Source: Ampullaceana balthica
Taxonomy: Eukaryota > Mollusca > Gastropoda > Lymnaeidae
Assembly (NCBI GenBank): GCA_944989445.1
Contig: CALYLW010000976.1
Span: 186,001 to 250,000, forward strand
DNA length: 64,000 bases
Direction of reading: 5' to 3'
The notes beneath the pieces were generated by a model. That model was not told the origin of the DNA. It did no database searches and saw nothing but the letters and a program-made list of their open reading frames with translations. A program made the position numbers and the translations under genes. Position 1 is the first letter of the stretch; the number at the start of each line of letters is the position of its first letter. Of the stretch, positions 59,941 to 64,000 are shown piece after piece.

Positions 59941-60370
59941 GCAGAGGCGTCGCTAGTGTTCGTGCTCTACACATTTCTCTGTTACCCTGATGATGTTCCA
60001 GGCAGAGGCGTCGCTAGTGTTCGTGCTCTACACATTTCTCTGTTACCCTGATGATGTTCCAGACAGAGGCGTCGCTAGTGTTGGTGCTCTACACATTTCT
60101 CTGTTACCCTGATGATGTTCAAGGCAGAGGCGTCGCTAGTGTTGGTGCTCTACACATTTCTCTGTTACCCTGATGATGTTCCAGACAGAGGCGTCGCTAG
60201 TGTTGGTGCTCTACACATTTCTCTGTTACCCTGATGATGTTCCAGGCAGAGGCGTCGCTAGTGTTGGTGCTCTACACATTTCTCTGTTACCCTGATGATG
60301 TTCCAGACAGAGGCGTCGCTAGTGTTGGTGCTCTACACATTTCTCTGTTACCCTGATGATGTTCAAGGCA
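59941..60370 (+). repeat. 61-bp minisatellite (core AGAGGCGTCGCTAG)
   Basis: Seven copies of GCAGAGGCGTCGCTAGTGTT plus GGTGCTCTACACATTTCTCT and GTTACCCTGATGATGTTCCA. Confidence 0.95.
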
Positions 60371-60591
60371 GAAGACTCAAAAAGTTACAAACTGATGCTA
60401 AATGTCGCAGCATCAACATCTTTCTCTAATTGTCTTTTACCGTCAATTGGATAAAGAGAAACTCCAAGGGATTAAATCATTTGCTAAGAAAATTCTCAGT
60501 TTTTTGGTTCGATATATTTGTGTGAGCAGACATTCTAAGTTATTAAATTTAACAAGAACCGTGTGAAGACCAGAATAAAAGACTTTCACCT

Positions 60592-60729
60592 GCGTGATAT
60601 CATAGGTATCAAAACCAGTAGCATTAAGTCTGACCTCTGACCTAACCTATTTACTGCATTGCGTGATATCATAGGTATCAAAACCAGTAGCATTAAGCCT
60701 GACCTTTGACCTCACCTATTTACTGCATT
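60592..60729 (+). repeat. 69-bp direct duplication
   Basis: Two copies of GCGTGATATCATAGGTATCA plus AAACCAGTAGCATTAAG and the following ACC/TGACC-rich stretch, with a few substitutions. Confidence 0.9.
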
Positions 60730-61025
60730 CAAGATCTCAGTTTCACCCTTCATATTATAATTGTGTAATATAAACTTCTCAACCTATGTCGTTTTTGTTT
60801 ATTATTTTAATCCGGCCCCAGAATATCTTTACTTCTACGAATATGGCCCGCCATGCAAAAATTCAACTGATTCAACTATTCTAATATTTATCATTAATGA
60901 ATAAATACACCCAACATGGCATTTGAACTTGTCATTATTCCAAAGATTAATTGTTATGATTTTGATTAATAGTCTCTGAACAAGCAACTCTCTTTCAATT
61001 TCTTTGGTAGCTAATTTATGTTTTG

Positions 61026-61263
61026 CCAAAGGCGTCAGTAAGGGGTACGGACCAAAGGCGTCACTAGGGGGTACGGACCAAAGGCGTCACTAGGGGGTAC
61101 GGACCAAAGGCGTCACTAGGGAGTACGGACCAAAGGCGTCACTAGGGGGTACGGACCAAAGGCGTCACTATGGGGTACGGACTAAAAGCGTCACTAGGGG
61201 GTACGGACCAAAGGCGTCACTAGGGGGTATGGACCAAAGGCGTCACTAGGGGGTACGGACCCC
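61026..61263 (+). repeat. 26-bp minisatellite (core AAGGCGTCACTAG)
   Basis: Nine copies of CCAAAGGCGTCACTAGGGGG plus TACGGA. Confidence 0.95.
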
Positions 61264-61309
61264 ATCGGGTGACAACATAAAAAGATGTGAAACCAAATTT
61301 AAATATTGC

Positions 61310-61962
61310 ATGTTTACGTTATTAGACACGGGCACACTCGGAATTGGTCTTTAGGGTAAGTAGTGACATGGTGGCATGATGGGCTACGTTATTAGACACG
61401 GGCAGTAAGGAATTGGTCATTAGGGTAAGTAGTGACATGATGGGCTACGTTATTAGACACGGGCAGTAAGGAATTGGTCTTTAGGGTAAGTAGTGACATG
61501 GTGACATGATGGGCTACGTTATTAGACACGGGCAGTAAGGAATTGGTCTTTAGGGTAAGTAGTGACATGGTGGCATGATGGGCTACGTTATTAGACACGG
61601 GCAGTAAGGTATTGGTCTTTAGGGTAAGTAGTGACATGATGGGCTACGTTATTAGACACGGGCAGTAAGGAATTGGTCTTTAGGGTAAGTAGTGACATGA
61701 TGGGCTACGTTATTAGACACGGGCAGTAAGGTATTGGTCTTTAGGGTAAGTAGTGACATGGTGGGCTACGTCATTAGACACGGGCAGTAAGTAATTGGTC
61801 TTTAGGTTAAGTAGTGACATGATGGGCTACGTTATTAGGCACGGGCAGTAAGGAATTGGTCTTAGGGTAAGTAGTGACATGTTGACATGATGGGCTACGT
61901 TATTAGACACGGGCAGTAAGGAATTGGTCTTTAGGGTAAGTAGTGACATGGTGACATGATTG
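61310..61962 (+). repeat. 61/70-bp minisatellite
   Basis: About ten units of GGGCTACGTTATTAGACACG plus GGCAGTAAGGAATTGGTCTT and TAGGGTAAGTAGTGACATGA; unit length varies by an optional GTGGCATGAT. Confidence 0.94.
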
Positions 61963-61969
61963 GCTACAG

Positions 61970-64000
61970 CAATAGTTGACAACAACTCTAGGGACGCCTC
62001 TGTGTGGTAAGTCGGTACAGGGTGACCTCATGAGCTACCAGTACTACCACACTGGATGACAACAATCCTAGCGACGCCTCTGTGTGGTAAGTTGTGAGGG
62101 GGTATTAACATGAGCCACCACAATGGGTAACACCAACCCTATTGACGCCTTTGTGTGGTAAGTCATTAAGGGGTGACAACATGAGCTACCACACTGGATG
62201 AAACCAACCCCAGTTACACCTCTTTGTGGTAAGTCGTAAGGGAGTGACAACATGAGCTACCACACTGGATGAAACCAACCCTAGTGACAACTCTTTGTGG
62301 TAAGTCGCGAGGGTGTGACAACATGAGCTACCACACTGGATGAAACCAACCCTAGTGACACCTCTTTGTGGTAAGTCGTGAGGGTGTGACAACATGAGCT
62401 ACCACACTGAATGAAACCAACCCCAGTGACACCTCTTTGTGGTAAGTCGTAAGGGAGTGACAACATGAGCTACCACACTGGATGAAACCAACCCTAGTGA
62501 CACCTCTTTGTGGTAAGTCGTGAGGGTGTGACATTAGTGACAACATGAGCTACCACACTGGATGAAACCAACCCCAGTGACACCTCTTTGTGGTAAGTCG
62601 TGAGGGTGTGACAACATGAGCTACCAAACTGGATGAAACCAACCCTAGTGACACCTCTTTGTGGTAAGTCGTAAGGGTGTGACAACATAAGCTACCACAC
62701 TGGATGAAACCAACCCCAGTGACACCTCTTTATTGTAAGTCGTAAGGGTGTGACAACATGAGCTACCACACTGAATGAAACCAACCCCAGTGACACCTCT
62801 TTATTGTAAGTCGTGAGGGTGTGACAACATGAGCTACCACACTGGATGAAACCAACCCTAGTGACACCTCTTTGTGGTAAGTCGTGAGGGTGTGACATTA
62901 GTGACAACATGAGCTACCACACTGGATGAAACCAACCCTAGTGACACCTCTTTGTGGTAAGTCGTGAGGGTGTGACATTAGTGACAACATGAGCTACCAC
63001 ACTGGATGAAACCAACCCTAGTGACACCTCTTTGTGGTAAGTCGTAAGGGTGTGACAACATAAGCTACCACACTGGATGAAACCAACCCCAGTGACACCT
63101 CTTTATTGTAAGTCGTAAGGGTGTGACAACATGAGCTACCACACTGGATGAAACCAACCTCAGTGACACCTCTTTGTGGTAAGTCGTAAGGGTTTGACAA
63201 CATGAGCTACCACACTGGATGAAACCAACCTCAGTGACACCTCTTTGTGGTAAGTCGTAAGGGTTTGACAACATGAGCTACCACACTGGATGAAACCAAC
63301 CCCAGTGACACCTCTTTGTGGTAAGTCGTAAGGGTGTGACAACATGAGCTACCACACTGGATGAAACCAACCCCCGTGACACCTCTTTATTGTAAGTCGT
63401 AAGGGTGTGACAACATGAGCTACCACACTGGATGAAACCAACCTCAGTGACACCTCTTTGTGGTAAGTCGTAAGGGTGTGACAACATGAGCTACCACACT
63501 GGATGAAACCAACCCCTGTGACACCTCTTTGTGGTAAGTCGTGAGGGTGTGACAACATGAGCTACCACGCTGGATAAAACCAACCCTAGTGACACCTCTT
63601 TGTGGTAAGTCGTGAGGGTGTGACAACATGAGCTACCACACTGGATGAAACCAACCCCAGTGACACCTCTTTATTGTAAGTCGTAAGGGTGTGACAACAT
63701 GAGCTACCACACTGGATGAAACCAACCTCAGTGACACCTCTTTGTGGTAAGTCGTAAGGGTGTGACAACATGAGCTACCACCCTGGATGAAACCAATTCC
63801 AGTGACACCTCTTTGTGGTAAGTCGTGAGGGTGTGACAACATGAGCTACCACACTGGATGAAACCAACCCCAGTGACACCTCTTCGTGGTAAGTCGTGAG
63901 GGTGTGACAACATGAGCTACCACACTGGATGAAACCAACCCCAGTGACACCTCTTTGTGGTAAGTCGTGAGGGTGTCACATTAGTGACAACATGAGCTAC
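61970..64000 (+). repeat. 71-bp minisatellite running off the window end
   Basis: About 28 units of ACCAACCCCAGTGACACCTC plus TTTGTGGTAAGTCGTGAGGG and TGTGACAACATGAGCTACCA. A few units have an extra ~12 bp (ACATTAGTGAC). First units keep CCTAGCGACGCCTCTGTGTG, the inverse of the core in the 59941 array. The many overlapping short minus-strand frames are repeat artefacts. Confidence 0.95.

Noticed and set aside
59941..64000. CRISPR-like array
   Set aside because: Units are contiguous without unique spacers, in a eukaryotic context with spliced genes; these are minisatellites.

Overview
This window is eukaryotic, AT-rich animal DNA: introns with GT/AG ends, canonical splice phases, LINE and SINE copies, many DNA-transposon copies with target-site duplications (TSDs), and abundant minisatellites. 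Gene content (MEGF9-like, sideroflexin, ARL3) says metazoan; the repeat style suggests an invertebrate, and my guess is a gastropod mollusc. That species call is inference only. One ambiguous base (N at 39151) marks it as a draft assembly.

Three spliced host genes can be rebuilt exon by exon. (1) + strand 8999-21719: a 7-exon, 511-residue type I membrane protein with a signal peptide, one interrupted fibronectin-III domain, three laminin-type EGF modules, a transmembrane helix and a short tail resembling vertebrate MEGF9; all six introns are phase 1. (2) - strand 38889-34456: a 10-exon mitochondrial sideroflexin of 335 residues, complete except for one apparent extra base in exon 3. (3) + strand 39973-46863: the small GTPase ARL3, exactly 182 residues, whose first coding exon is just the ATG. 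Genes 2 and 3 are head to head about 1.1 kb apart, with a palindromic CRE (TGACGTCA) between them. A fourth, intronless ORF (- strand 56997-56146) encodes a CCHC zinc-knuckle plus KH-like protein and sits inside an element with perfect 26-bp terminal inverted repeats.

Region by region. 1-8998: nested transposons (a large inverted-repeat element, a LINE 3' end, hAT elements). 8999-21719: MEGF9-like gene, whose introns 2-6 are filled with different minisatellites. 21720-34455: 3' UTR and intergenic DNA with a hAT element carrying a BED finger, a tRNA-derived SINE and several tandem arrays. 34456-46863: the sideroflexin/ARL3 pair. 46864-55890: intergenic, with long-TIR elements and a decayed hAT transposase. 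55896-59440: a dense cluster of nested mobile elements, including the CCHC/KH element. 59941-64000: a run of minisatellites continuing off the window end, several sharing one transposon-end-like core word.

The strongest non-routine signals are the CCHC/KH gene inside a TIR element, the habit of minisatellites starting just downstream of 5' splice sites in two unrelated genes, the 3' tail shared by the SINE and LINE families, and the shared core motif of the terminal minisatellite block.
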